A DNA stretch of 64,000 nt from DATARH01 sp036268075 (GCA_036268075.1 DATAUV010000089.1:20602-84601), one strand, 5' to 3'. Shown: positions 52,997-61,092, counted from the first letter of the stretch. The notes: generated by a model not told the origin, from the sequence alone. Made by a program: numbers and translations.

Positions 52997-53058
52997 AGGA
53001 GCGCGGGCGTCTCGCCCGCACCCTTCGCGAAAAATGCGGGCGGGACGCCCGCGCTCCT
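52997..53058. repeat. REP-like inverted repeat, second copy
   Basis: The arms 52997-53020 and 53035-53058 match as reverse complements except for one base. The inner core is the same as in the element at 4477-4537. The right arm overlaps the last two bases of the oxygenase gene, so the hairpin may mark that transcript's 3' end. Confidence 0.85.
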
Positions 53059-53902
53059 AGTTCGGATAGACGATCGTCCGCATCATCACGCGGCGTTCGC
53101 CGGGGTGGGAGTCGCCGGCGCCGCGGTGCATCGTCGCCTTCTCGTCCCACATCAACAGGTCGCCGACTTCCCACGAATGGTAATAGGTGAACTTTTCCTG
53201 CGTCGAATGCCGGGCCAGCTCCTCGATCAGCTCCCACGCGGCGTCCTTTTCCATGCCGCGGAAGCCGTGGACGTGCATCGGGTTGACGAACAGCACGGGG
53301 CGTCCGGTGACCGGGTGGTTGATGACCGCCGGCCGCTCCTTTTCGGGATACGGCTTGTCGGTCATACGCTGCTCTTCCTCGGGATCGTAGAGCCGCGCGC
53401 CGGCGGGGCCGTCGGTGCGGCCGTGGAGCCCGGTCATCGCCGCGAGCCGGTCCTTCATCGCCGCCGGCAATTCCGCATAGGCCCGGTACATGTCGGCGAA
53501 CATCGTGCCGCCCTTCGCCGACGGCACTTCGAGCGCGTGCAGCATCGCGAGGCGTGGCGGCGTCTCCTCATAGGTCGAGTCGGTATGCCAGTCGGTCGCC
53601 CGCTTGACCCCGTACCAGTCGATCTGCCCGTCATCCTCGACATTGCGCAGCCACGACACCTCGGGCACGCCGGGATAGCGGTACTTGACCAGCGAATGAA
53701 TCTTCGGCGCGCCGAACCGCCGCCCGAACGACGCCAATTGCTCGGCGGTCAGCTTCTGCTTGCGGAACACCAGCACCGGGTTTTCGGCGAATGCCTGCTC
53801 GATCCAGGCAAATGTCGGGTCGTCGAGCGTCGCCAGGTCGACACCGATAGCCTCGGCGCCCAAAGCCTCGCCAAGCGGACGGATTCGCGGTGAGCCGGTC
53901 AT
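53057..53902 (-). CDS. TauD/TfdA-family 2-oxoglutarate dioxygenase
   Basis: A 281-residue non-haem iron oxygenase. The HxD ligands are in DWHTDSTYEE and the distal histidine in ATMHRGAGDSHPGERRVMMRT, with Arg for 2-oxoglutarate. The length and the EKERPAVINHPVTGRPVLFVN segment fit the TfdA/TauD group that cleaves sulfonates or aryloxyalkanoates. This differs from the HxE enzyme at 24343-25386. It belongs with the catabolic genes here rather than with the lipopeptide cluster. Confidence 0.9.
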   Translation of the reverse strand: MTGSPRIRPLGEALGAEAIGVDLATLDDPTFAWIEQAFAENPVLVFRKQKLTAEQLASFGRRFGAPKIHSLVKYRYPGVPEVSWLRNVEDDGQIDWYGVKRATDWHTDSTYEETPPRLAMLHALEVPSAKGGTMFADMYRAYAELPAAMKDRLAAMTGLHGRTDGPAGARLYDPEEEQRMTDKPYPEKERPAVINHPVTGRPVLFVNPMHVHGFRGMEKDAAWELIEELARHSTQEKFTYYHSWEVGDLLMWDEKATMHRGAGDSHPGERRVMMRTIVYPN

Positions 53903-53994
53903 CGAATACTCCTTCGCAACAGGGCACGAATACTATGAGCCGGGAACGGCGGTCGAGGAAAGCCCTGAGGCGCCGTAGTGCTTGACATGGAAAT

Positions 53995-54026
53995 GATGGG
54001 CTTCGCTGCGCTCAGCCCATCCTACG
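53995..54026 (+). repeat. Third copy of the 32-bp arm of the palindromic element
   Basis: This is identical over 32 bases to 5635-5666 and is the reverse complement, with one mismatch, of 5516-5547. Here it stands alone, just downstream of the stop of the MmgE/PrpD gene at 54032. Confidence 0.9.
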
Positions 54027-54031
54027 GTCGG

Positions 54032-55426
54032 TCATTTAGGGATCGTCAATCCCATCAGCCGCTCCGCCGCCTTCTCGACCCCCTCCAGATGCCGGCAGGC
54101 ATCGATCAGCTCGGCGAACTGCGCATCCGGGATCGGCAGGCCGTCGGAGACCGGGCGGATGCGGCGGGCGTGTTCCTCGAAATCCCAGATGAACTCGCGG
54201 CCGGTGCCCTCGCGGGTGTGGCTCTTTCCGTCCTTGGTGAAGATCGTCACGCGCGGTCCGAAGAGGGTGCGCCGCACGACCGGGACCAGGGTTACGCGGT
54301 GCATCAGGTCGAGCACCTCAGGGGGGTCGCTTTCGCCGGGACCGGGCATCGCCTGGCGCAGCATCGGAAACCCGCGCATCGCCGCGCCATAAGCCGAGAA
54401 ATACTGGGTGCTGCCGATTTTTGGCTTGCCGTCGATCGCCGGGGTCGGAAAGGCCGGGCTCGGGTATTCGGTCTCGAACCAGTTGACCAGCGCCTCGATG
54501 CGGTCGATGTCGGCGTAGCTTATGTCGTGCTCCTCGCACAATTTCGCGGTCACGTCGATATGGGCGATGTTGTACCCGGCGGTCGAATAGATGCGGTACA
54601 GCGTCTCGAGGAAAATCCAGTCGCGCCCGAGCCCCTTGGTGACGTCGGCGATGCTGGCGCGGTTGTCGCCGGTATAGGAAAACCTGAGCTCGCCGCGGTT
54701 GTTGCCGGCATAGGAGTGGTAGAACCCGGCCTCGCCTTCGAGCACGGTCTCGCCGCCCGGTGTCCCCTGCTTGGCCATCGCGACCGCGAGCAGCGCGTTC
54801 CTCACCGCCCCGCCCTCGCGCAACGATCGCCCGCCGCTGCGGATGCCTTCGAGGTTGCCCGAGGCGAGGTTGACGCATTGCGCGATCGCCCCGTGGACCT
54901 GGCCGGCGTCGAGCCCTTGTATCTTCGCCGCCGCGACCGCCGCGCCGAAAATCCCGAACACCGGCCCGGCATGAAACCCGCGCGACATCACGGTCAGGAT
55001 GAACTCGGCCGCCATCCGCTCCATGACCTCGTACCCGGCCGCGACGCCGGTGAGGAACGCCTTGCCCGAAGCGCCGGTCAGCTCGGCCGCGGCAAACGCC
55101 GCCGGCAGGATCGCGGTGCCGGGATGGGTCAGCATGCGGAACGTGTCCCACTTGCCGCCGGCGAGGATCATCTCGGCGTTGACAAAGGCGGCGCCGGCCT
55201 TGGTGAGCTTCGCGCCGCTGACGAGCACGCGCGCCGCCCCGCCGCCGCCCGCCTCTTCCTCCTGCATCAGCGCCAGCGCCTGCCTGCTCGCCGGCATGTC
55301 GTGCGCGACGAGGGCAGAGGCGAGCGCCTGCAAGGTCACGCCCTTGGCGCGGTCGACCACCGCGTCGGGCAGGTCGTCATAGCCGAGCCCGGCGACAAAG
55401 GCGGCGAATTCCCGGCTCAGCGACAT
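54032..55426 (-). CDS. MmgE/PrpD family protein
   Basis: A 464-residue protein of the 2-methylcitrate dehydratase-like superfamily. Recognisable segments are GAAFVNAEMILAGGKWDTFR, HPGTAILPAAFAAAE and SRGFHAGPVFGIFGAAVAAAKI. Many members outside the propionate pathway are of unknown substrate and sit with oxidative catabolic genes, as here. The frame stays open to 55654, but ATG 55426 (MSLSREF) gives the family N-terminus. It diverges from the molybdenum hydroxylase genes by 42 bases, so a shared control region is likely. Confidence 0.88.
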   Translation of the reverse strand: MSLSREFAAFVAGLGYDDLPDAVVDRAKGVTLQALASALVAHDMPASRQALALMQEEEAGGGGAARVLVSGAKLTKAGAAFVNAEMILAGGKWDTFRMLTHPGTAILPAAFAAAELTGASGKAFLTGVAAGYEVMERMAAEFILTVMSRGFHAGPVFGIFGAAVAAAKIQGLDAGQVHGAIAQCVNLASGNLEGIRSGGRSLREGGAVRNALLAVAMAKQGTPGGETVLEGEAGFYHSYAGNNRGELRFSYTGDNRASIADVTKGLGRDWIFLETLYRIYSTAGYNIAHIDVTAKLCEEHDISYADIDRIEALVNWFETEYPSPAFPTPAIDGKPKIGSTQYFSAYGAAMRGFPMLRQAMPGPGESDPPEVLDLMHRVTLVPVVRRTLFGPRVTIFTKDGKSHTREGTGREFIWDFEEHARRIRPVSDGLPIPDAQFAELIDACRHLEGVEKAAERLMGLTIPK

Positions 55427-55468
55427 GGCGGTCTCCCTCTTCGGCCGAAACTGATCTAGCATGACCCG

Positions 55469-56332
55469 GTGAAGCCCGCAAAATTCGACTACCACGCCCC
55501 CGCCTCGCTGGACGAAGCGCTCGCACTGTTGGCTCGCTACGGCGACGAGGCGCGGCTGCTCGCGGGCGGGCAGAGCCTCGTGCCGATGATGAATTTCCGG
55601 CTCGTCGCGCCGGCCGCGCTGATCGACCTCAACCGCGTCGCGGACCTCGACCATATCGTCACCGATGGCGCCATGGTGCGGATCGGCGCGATGACCCGGC
55701 AGCGCACGATCGAGTTCTCGCCGCTGATCGCCGACCGCCTGCCCTTGCTACAGCAGGCGATCAAGTGGATCGGCCACCTCCCGACCCGCTCGCGCGGCAC
55801 GATCGGCGGCTCGATCGCCCATGCCGACCCGGCCGCCGAAATCCCGATGGTGCTGCGGGCGCTCGACGGCGAGGTGGTCGCGCGCGGAGCCGGGGGCGAG
55901 CGCCGCATCGCCGCCGCCGACCTTTTCCTGTCGCCGCTGACGACCGCGCTCGCACCGGACGAAATCCTGACCGAAATCCGCCTGCCGGCGATGCCCGAGG
56001 GCGCCGGCTGCGCGATCGAGGAATTCGCCCGCCGCCATGGCGATTTCGCGATCGCGTCGGTCGCCGCGATGGTGGTCCATACCGGCGGCGGACGGTACAC
56101 GGTGCGCCTCGCGACCGGCGGAATCGGCGCGGTGCCGGGGCGGCTCGGGGCGGCGGAGACAATCCTCGAGCAGCAGGGTTTCGGCGCCGCCGCGCTCGCC
56201 GCCGCCGCGGAAAAAGCGGCCGAGCTGGTCGACCCGCTCTCCGACCACAACGCCTCGGCCGATTTCCGCCGGCACCTGACCGCCGTGCTGACCCGCCGCG
56301 CGGCGATTGCGGCCGCCCGAGCCGTGGCCTGA
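55469..56332 (+). CDS. Molybdenum hydroxylase, FAD-binding subunit (CoxM-like)
   Basis: A 287-residue medium subunit of the xanthine dehydrogenase/CO dehydrogenase family. FAD-binding motifs are LLAGGQSLVPMMNFR and RGTIGGSIAHADPAAE. It passes electrons from the iron-sulfur subunit to an acceptor. GTG start at 55469. The three subunit genes follow in M-S-L order with 4 bases between the first two and an ATGA overlap between the last two. Confidence 0.93.
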   Translation: MKPAKFDYHAPASLDEALALLARYGDEARLLAGGQSLVPMMNFRLVAPAALIDLNRVADLDHIVTDGAMVRIGAMTRQRTIEFSPLIADRLPLLQQAIKWIGHLPTRSRGTIGGSIAHADPAAEIPMVLRALDGEVVARGAGGERRIAAADLFLSPLTTALAPDEILTEIRLPAMPEGAGCAIEEFARRHGDFAIASVAAMVVHTGGGRYTVRLATGGIGAVPGRLGAAETILEQQGFGAAALAAAAEKAAELVDPLSDHNASADFRRHLTAVLTRRAAIAAARAVA

Positions 56333-56336
56333 CCCC

Positions 56337-56804
56337 ATGGACGTCGCCCTCACCGTCAACGGCAAACCCGAGCGCGGCAACTGCGAGCCGCGCAAATTAT
56401 TGGTCGATTTCCTGCGCGAGGACCTTGGCCTCACCGGAACCCACGCCGGCTGCGAGCACGGCGTCTGCGGCGCCTGCACGGTGCTGGTCGACGGCCACGG
56501 CGTGCGCTCGTGCCTGATGTTCGCCGCGCAGGCCGACGGCGCCGAGATCATCACCGTCGAAGGGCTCGCCAGCGGCGGCGCGCTCCACCCGCTGCAACAG
56601 GCCTTTCACGAGCACCACGCGCTGCAATGCGGGTTCTGCACGCCGGGGATGCTGATCGCCGCGCTCGATTTCCTCACCGTCAACCCAAGCCCGACCGACG
56701 CCGAAATCCGCGACGCCCTCTCCGCCGTGCTGTGCCGCTGCACCGGCTACAACAACATCGTCAAGGCCGTCGCCGCGGCCGCCGAAAAGATGCGCGCCAA
56801 ATGA
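56337..56804 (+). CDS. Molybdenum hydroxylase, [2Fe-2S] subunit (CoxS-like)
   Basis: A 155-residue small subunit with two [2Fe-2S] clusters. The plant-type cluster is GCEHGVCGACTVLVDG with the fourth Cys in VRSCLMF; the second is QCGFCTPGML and LCRCTGYNNIV. It carries electrons from the molybdenum centre to FAD. ATG 56337 gives the normal N-terminus. Confidence 0.95.
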   Translation: MDVALTVNGKPERGNCEPRKLLVDFLREDLGLTGTHAGCEHGVCGACTVLVDGHGVRSCLMFAAQADGAEIITVEGLASGGALHPLQQAFHEHHALQCGFCTPGMLIAALDFLTVNPSPTDAEIRDALSAVLCRCTGYNNIVKAVAAAAEKMRAK

Positions 56805-59167
56805 AAACGATCGACACGCCCTGGGTCGGCCGCTCGATCCTGCGCCGCGAGGACCGGCGCCTGTTGACCGGCGCCGGCCAGTTCACCGCCGACCTCGAAC
56901 TGCCGCGGATGCTGCACGTCGCCTTTGTCCGCAGCCCTCTCGCCCACGCCACGATCCGCGGCGTCGATGTCAGCGCGGCCGTCAAGGCGCCGGGCGTCGT
57001 GCTGGCGATGAACGGCGCCGAGCTGATGGCGCAGGTGCCGCCGGCCCCCGACGCGCAGCTTTCCCTGCCGAGCAAATGGACCGCGACGGTCCAGCACAAA
57101 TTCCTCAACCCCGCCCAGCCGCTGCTCGCGCACGACAAGGTGCGGTTTGTCGGCGAGGCCCTCGCCGTCATCGTCGCCGACAGCCGCTACACCGCCGAGG
57201 ACGCGGCCGAGCTGGTCGCGGTCGATCTCGACCCCCTGCCCGCCGCAATTGATGTCGAGCAGGCGATCGGCCCCGGCGCGCCGGTGTTGCACGACCATCT
57301 CGCCACCAACCTCATCGGCGAGTTCGCGATCGCGAAAGGCAACGTCGCCGCCGCGCTCGCCGCCGCCCCGCATCGGCTCGAACGCCGCTACGTCCACCAC
57401 CGCTACGCGGCGATGCCGATGGAGTGCCGCGGCGTCGTCGCCGAGTACGAACGCCGCAACGACCGGATGACGATCTGGTCCTCGACCCAGGTCGTGCATT
57501 GGGTCCGCCGCGAGGCCGCGCATGTGCTCGGGATGGCCGAAACGCGGGTGCGCTGCGTCGCGCTCGATGTCGGCGGCGGGTTCGGGGTCAAGGGCCATGT
57601 CTATCCCGAAGATCTGCTGATCCCGTTCCTCGCGCGAAGGCTCGGCCGCCCGGTGCGCTGGATCGAGGACCGGCACGAGCACCTCCTCTGCTCGGCCCAT
57701 TCGCGCGACCAAATCCACGACGTCGCGGTCGGGTTCGACGACGAGGGCCGCATCCTCGCGCTGCGCGACGAATTCACCGTCGATTGCGGGGCGTGGAACA
57801 CGCTCGGCGCCGGCATCGCCTACAACACCGCCGTCCACCTCCCCGGCCCGTACAAGCTCGCGAATTACTCGTCGAGCGCGAAGATCGCCGTCACCAACAA
57901 GGTGCCCAATTCCGCCTATCGCGGCGCCGGCCGCCCCGAGGCGGCGTTTGCAATGGAGCGCACGATCGACCTGATCGCCCGCGAGCTCGGGTTGGAGCCG
58001 GCGGAGGTGCGGCGGCGCAACATGATCCCCGCCGCCGAGATGCCGTACAGCGCCGGCATCCCCTATCGCGACGGCGAGCCGATCGTCTACGACAGCGGCG
58101 ACTACCCGCGCGCGCTCGACGAGGCGCTGACGGCGATCGGCGGCCTCGCCGAGTTCCGCCAGCGCCAGGAAGCCGCCCGCGAGCAAGGCCGCCATCTCGG
58201 ACTCGGGATCGGCTGCTATGTCGAGGGCACCGGCGTCGGTCCGTTCGAGGGCGCGACGGTGCGGCTCGACCCCGGCGGCCAGCTCTACGTCGCCTCCGGC
58301 GCGTGCCCGCAAGGCCAGGGCATGGAGACGATCTTTGCCCAGGTGATGGCCGACCAGTGGAAGGTGACGCCCGACGATGTCGTGCTCGGCCTCGCCGACA
58401 CCGCGTCGATCGCGATGGGGTTCGGCACGATCGCGAGCCGCAGCACGGTCACGCTCTCGGCGGCGATCCACCAGGCGAGCGCGAAGCTCCGCGACAAGGT
58501 CTTCGCCGTCGCCGCCAACATGCTCGAATGCGCGCCCGCCGACCTCGAATTGCGCGACGGCGGGGTCGGCATCGTCGGCGTGCCCGGCACCACGGTCAGC
58601 CTCGCCAAGATCGCGGCGGCGGCGCGGCCGGGCTGGGACAATGCCCGTCCCGAGGGCGTCGAGGCGGGCCTTGAGGAAACCTATTACTGGGAGCCGCCGA
58701 CCGTCACCTGGAGCTACGCCGTCCACGTCGCGATCGTCGAGATCGACCCCGAGCTCGGCCGCGTCACGGTCGAGAAATACGCCGTCGCGCACGATTGCGG
58801 CACGGTCGTCAACCCGCTCCTCCTCGACGGCCAGGTCGCCGGCGGCACCGCGCAGGGCCTCGGCGGCATCCTGATGGAAGAACTCGCCTACGACGATGCG
58901 GGGCAGCTTCTGACCGGCTCTCTGATGGACTACCTCGTCCCGACGGCGAGCGACATGCCGGATATCGCGATGGTGCATCTGCACGCGCCGTCGCCGCTCA
59001 ACCCGCTCGGGGTCAAGGGCGTCGGCGAAGGCGGCGCCGTCGCCCCGCCCGCCGCAATCGCCAACGCGGTCTGCGACGCGCTCGCGCAATACGGCGTCGA
59101 GATCAACCGCACCCCGATCAAGCCCGAGGCGTTGGTCGCCGCGATCGAGGCCGGCCGTAAGCGGTGA
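56801..59167 (+). CDS. Molybdenum hydroxylase, molybdopterin-binding large subunit (CoxL-like)
   Basis: A 788-residue catalytic subunit. It has GRSILRREDRRLLTGAGQFT at the start, GGGFGVKGHVYPED near residue 260, and the catalytic-Glu region GVKGVGEGGAVAPPAAI near the end. The active-site loop reads NSAYRGAGRPEAAF near residue 371; true CO dehydrogenase has AYRCSFR with a Cys for the Cu-Mo site, so this is not a CO oxidiser but a hydroxylase of an aldehyde or heteroaromatic substrate. The natural substrate is not known; the aromatic hydroxylase nearby points to aromatic or N-heterocycle breakdown. Confidence 0.93.
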   Translation: MKTIDTPWVGRSILRREDRRLLTGAGQFTADLELPRMLHVAFVRSPLAHATIRGVDVSAAVKAPGVVLAMNGAELMAQVPPAPDAQLSLPSKWTATVQHKFLNPAQPLLAHDKVRFVGEALAVIVADSRYTAEDAAELVAVDLDPLPAAIDVEQAIGPGAPVLHDHLATNLIGEFAIAKGNVAAALAAAPHRLERRYVHHRYAAMPMECRGVVAEYERRNDRMTIWSSTQVVHWVRREAAHVLGMAETRVRCVALDVGGGFGVKGHVYPEDLLIPFLARRLGRPVRWIEDRHEHLLCSAHSRDQIHDVAVGFDDEGRILALRDEFTVDCGAWNTLGAGIAYNTAVHLPGPYKLANYSSSAKIAVTNKVPNSAYRGAGRPEAAFAMERTIDLIARELGLEPAEVRRRNMIPAAEMPYSAGIPYRDGEPIVYDSGDYPRALDEALTAIGGLAEFRQRQEAAREQGRHLGLGIGCYVEGTGVGPFEGATVRLDPGGQLYVASGACPQGQGMETIFAQVMADQWKVTPDDVVLGLADTASIAMGFGTIASRSTVTLSAAIHQASAKLRDKVFAVAANMLECAPADLELRDGGVGIVGVPGTTVSLAKIAAAARPGWDNARPEGVEAGLEETYYWEPPTVTWSYAVHVAIVEIDPELGRVTVEKYAVAHDCGTVVNPLLLDGQVAGGTAQGLGGILMEELAYDDAGQLLTGSLMDYLVPTASDMPDIAMVHLHAPSPLNPLGVKGVGEGGAVAPPAAIANAVCDALAQYGVEINRTPIKPEALVAAIEAGRKR

Positions 59168-59230
59168 TGATAATCCCCGCCGCCGGGGGTTGCGGACCCG
59201 CCCGCCTGCGGCTTATATGACGCCCCTTGA

Positions 59231-59305
59231 TCCCCGGTAGCTCAGTGGTAGAGCAGGCGGCTGTTAACCGCCTTGTCGCTGGTTCGAATCCGGCCCGGGG
59301 AGCCA
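59231..59305 (+). tRNA. tRNA-Asn (GTT)
   Basis: A complete 75-base tRNA. The acceptor TCCCCGG (59231-59237) pairs with CCGGGGA (59295-59301), the discriminator is G and CCA is encoded at 59303-59305. The anticodon GTT is at 59263-59265 in loop CTGTTAA with a GGCGG/CCGCC stem. The T loop GGTTCGAATCC is standard. Confidence 0.96.
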
Positions 59306-59310
59306 TCTTC

Positions 59311-59349
59311 GCCACGGCGCGCGAAAGCGCGCCGTGGCTTCTCTCTCCT
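59311..59349 (+). terminator. Rho-independent terminator after tRNA-Asn
   Basis: A perfect 12-bp stem (59311-59322 with 59327-59338) closed by a GAAA tetraloop is followed by a pyrimidine run TTCTCTCTCC. It starts 5 bases after the CCA end, where a tRNA terminator is expected. Confidence 0.85.
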
Positions 59350-59517
59350 TCAGATTCTGCACCACAGTACGAGGCGAACTTCGGCGACGGCGTTGGTGAA
59401 CCATTCTAGCAGGCGATCTTGGGGAATTGACGTCCCAATTCTCCGGCGTCATTGTCATCGCAGCAACACCCGCCACGCCTCTCGACGATGCGCACCCGGC
59501 GGGTTTTCTATTGGTGA

Positions 59518-59643
59518 TCACGCTGCATCCTTCGGGGCGGCATGAGGCTCCGGCCGGCGCGCCCAGTGTCCCTCAGCGCACAGCCACCGGGAGATGCCCA
59601 GAGCCGCAAAGTCGTGGGTACGGGCCATGCCTTCTCTCGAACC
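59518..59643 (-). pseudogene. Fragment of an AbiEi-type antitoxin gene, copy 1
   Basis: The - strand encodes VREKA then, after a one-base shift, MARTHDFAALGISRWLCAEG and an ending PKDAA-stop. This is the winged-helix N-terminal domain pattern of AbiEi/type IV antitoxins, and it matches the fragment at 60456-60698 in order and ending. Relative to that copy it has lost one G in the AAGGGCATAGCC region and about 12-15 bases after the GIS/GIT segment. It lies in the 445-base stretch between tRNA-Asn and higA, which otherwise holds no supported gene. Confidence 0.55.
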
Positions 59644-59750
59644 CAGACGAAGGTGTGGGCGCGCCTTTGAGGGATTGGCGTCCCGTTGCGAAGAAGCTGG
59701 AACCGCTCGGCCGTCATAATCCCCTGCGCCCTCCCCTGACCTGCGCGGTT

Positions 59751-60032
59751 CTATGCCGCCTTGGCGATCTGAACCTCAACATGGAGGCCGGCGGCAGAGA
59801 GCATGTTGACGAGGGTGTCGATGCTGAATAGGTCGATCTTGCCGCGGTTGAGGTCGGATATGCGGGGCTGGCTCACCCCCAGCAGCTTCGCCACCTGGGC
59901 CTGAGTCAGCCCTTCGTGCTTGATATGCTCGGTCAGGGCTATCATCAGGCTAGAGCGGAGCTTCATGTTCTCCGCCTCGGCAGGCGACTCGGAGATGGCA
60001 TCCCAGACGCTGGCAAATCTCTCATTGCTCAT
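59751..60032 (-). CDS. higA: HigA-type antitoxin (XRE helix-turn-helix)
   Basis: A 93-residue antitoxin. The helix-turn-helix is LTQAQVAKLLGVSQPRISDLNRG, close to COG5606/XRE antitoxins found with Gp49-type toxins. It would neutralise the toxin and repress the operon. ATG 60032 overlaps the toxin stop (ATGA at 60029-60032), the usual toxin-first order for HigBA. The frame remains open to 60239 but overlaps the toxin there. Confidence 0.9.
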   Translation of the reverse strand: MSNERFASVWDAISESPAEAENMKLRSSLMIALTEHIKHEGLTQAQVAKLLGVSQPRISDLNRGKIDLFSIDTLVNMLSAAGLHVEVQIAKAA

Positions 60033-60371
60033 GGCTTCAATTCCCTGACCAGTTCCTTGTACCGCCGTGTCGCCAACGCGATGTCTTCCCGTGCCGTCCG
60101 CTGCGACTTCTTCTGGAAACAGTGCAGCACGAATACCGCCTCGGCGAAGTTCGCCATATAGATGATCCTGAAGGCTCCGTCTTCGTCCCGAATCCGTATC
60201 TCCCGGACGCCCTGGCCGACAGTCACCATCGGCTTCCAATCGCCCGGCTCAAAGCCCGCGCTGCACCCGATCGAGCTGAAAGCCGGCTTCACGCCTCGCG
60301 GCGCCCGGAAAGGTTCGCAGGTCGCTGAGGGCCGAACCCCGAAACTCCAGCGGCTTTAGGGGCTCAACCAT
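60029..60371 (-). CDS. higB: HigB/Gp49-type toxin, split by an in-frame UGA (frameshifted)
   Basis: A RelE-superfamily mRNA interferase of the phage Gp49 type, about 114 residues if whole. The first frame (ATG 60371 to UGA at 60249-60251) encodes MVEPLKPLEFRGSALSDL and AARREAGFQLDRVQRGL. The +1 frame continues exactly as the family expects, EPGDWKPMVTVG, IRIRDEDGAFRIIYM and FVLHCFQKKSQRTA. One extra T in CTT-TGA-G breaks the frame, and CTTTGA is the recoding site used by prfB. It could be a programmed +1 shift, a disabling mutation or a sequence error. A GTG at 60292 could start the second half alone, which would lack the N-terminal helix. Confidence 0.75.
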
Positions 60372-60375
60372 CGAA

Positions 60376-60411
60376 CCCCTCTCCTATATAAGGTTTTGTA
60401 TATTCTGACAA
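60376..60411 (-). promoter_or_regulatory. AT-rich control region and RBS of the higBA pair
   Basis: Read on the - strand, TTGTCA (60406-60411) and TATATA (60385-60390) are 15 bases apart, and AGGAGAGGGG (60376-60385) is a good ribosome-binding site before ATG 60371. The ATATAC/TATATA repeats could be an operator. The -10-like box overlaps the RBS, so the real promoter may lie a little further upstream. Confidence 0.35.
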
Positions 60412-60455
60412 CCCCTGTCTCCCGAAATCCACGGTCATGCGCTTTCTAAAGGCAT

Positions 60456-60698
60456 TCATGCGGCGTCCTTTGGGACGGCGTAAACGCCATATCCTGCTCG
60501 GTACAGGAACCCCTCGGCGCACAGCTTGCACAGGTAGAACCGGGTAATGCCCAATCCCGCGAAGTCACGGGTGCGGGCTATGCCCTTCTCCCGGACCAGG
60601 GCAACGGCCTTGTCCCTCAGAAGGGTTCGTATTGCGACTGTCGGGGTTTTTCGTAGTCCGGGGGCGTCTCGGCTCTTTCCAGCCGCCCTCGGGTAGGA
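60456..60698 (-). pseudogene. Fragment of an AbiEi-type antitoxin gene, copy 2
   Basis: An 80-codon open stretch without a start codon. It encodes LRDKAVALVREKGIARTRDF, AGLGITRFYLCKLCAEG and GYGVYAVPKDAA-stop, the N-terminal winged-helix domain of AbiEi-like antitoxins, and ends where a nucleotide-binding partner domain would begin. The C-terminal domain and the AbiEii toxin are absent. It flanks higBA on the side opposite to copy 1. The rest of the 454-base gap (60372-60825) holds the higBA control region and no other supported gene. Confidence 0.6.
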
Positions 60699-60825
60699 CT
60701 ATCGCCTACGTATATGTCTGGTCATCGCCGGACCCGGCGAGCCAGTTTCGGTCAGAGGGTGAGGCGGCCGCCGCCGACCCTCTGATCCGACCCGCCCGCT
60801 AGAGCATGTTCCGGAAAAGCCAGGA

Positions 60826-61092
60826 TCACGCCAGCCGCTCGGCCAGCTCCATATCCTCGGCTTCCCGCATCGCCGCGCGGTCGTCGAGATCGATCCCCGG
60901 CATCAACCCGCCGGTCGCGGTGCTGACCGGCGGCAAAACCCGGGCGCCTCGGCTGGTCCGCGGACCTTCGTCGAGGACACGGCGAAGCCCATCCTCGATC
61001 AAGACGGTCAGCGACCGTCCTTCGTCGAGCGCTTTACGCCTGGCTCGCCTGATAAGATCGCCCGGCAGCCTGACTGTCGTTCGCTCAACCAT
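60826..61092 (-). CDS. Ribbon-helix-helix protein, orphan VapB-like antitoxin
   Basis: An 88-residue protein whose N-terminus, MVERTTVRLPGDLIRRARRKALDEGRSL in outline, matches MetJ/Arc/CopG ribbon-helix-helix repressors such as VapB. The C-terminal part (GIDLDDRAAMREAEDMELAERL) would wrap a toxin. No PIN-domain toxin follows in 60456-60825, so it is an orphan or its partner has been lost. Confidence 0.75.
   Translation of the reverse strand: MVERTTVRLPGDLIRRARRKALDEGRSLTVLIEDGLRRVLDEGPRTSRGARVLPPVSTATGGLMPGIDLDDRAAMREAEDMELAERLA

Noticed and set aside
55469..59167. Aerobic carbon monoxide dehydrogenase
   Set aside because: The large-subunit loop reads AYRGAGRPE and lacks the cysteine needed for the Mo-Cu site.
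59427..59831. 134-codon frame on the + strand after tRNA-Asn
   Set aside because: It lies across the antitoxin fragment and the end of higA on the other strand; no recognisable protein pattern.
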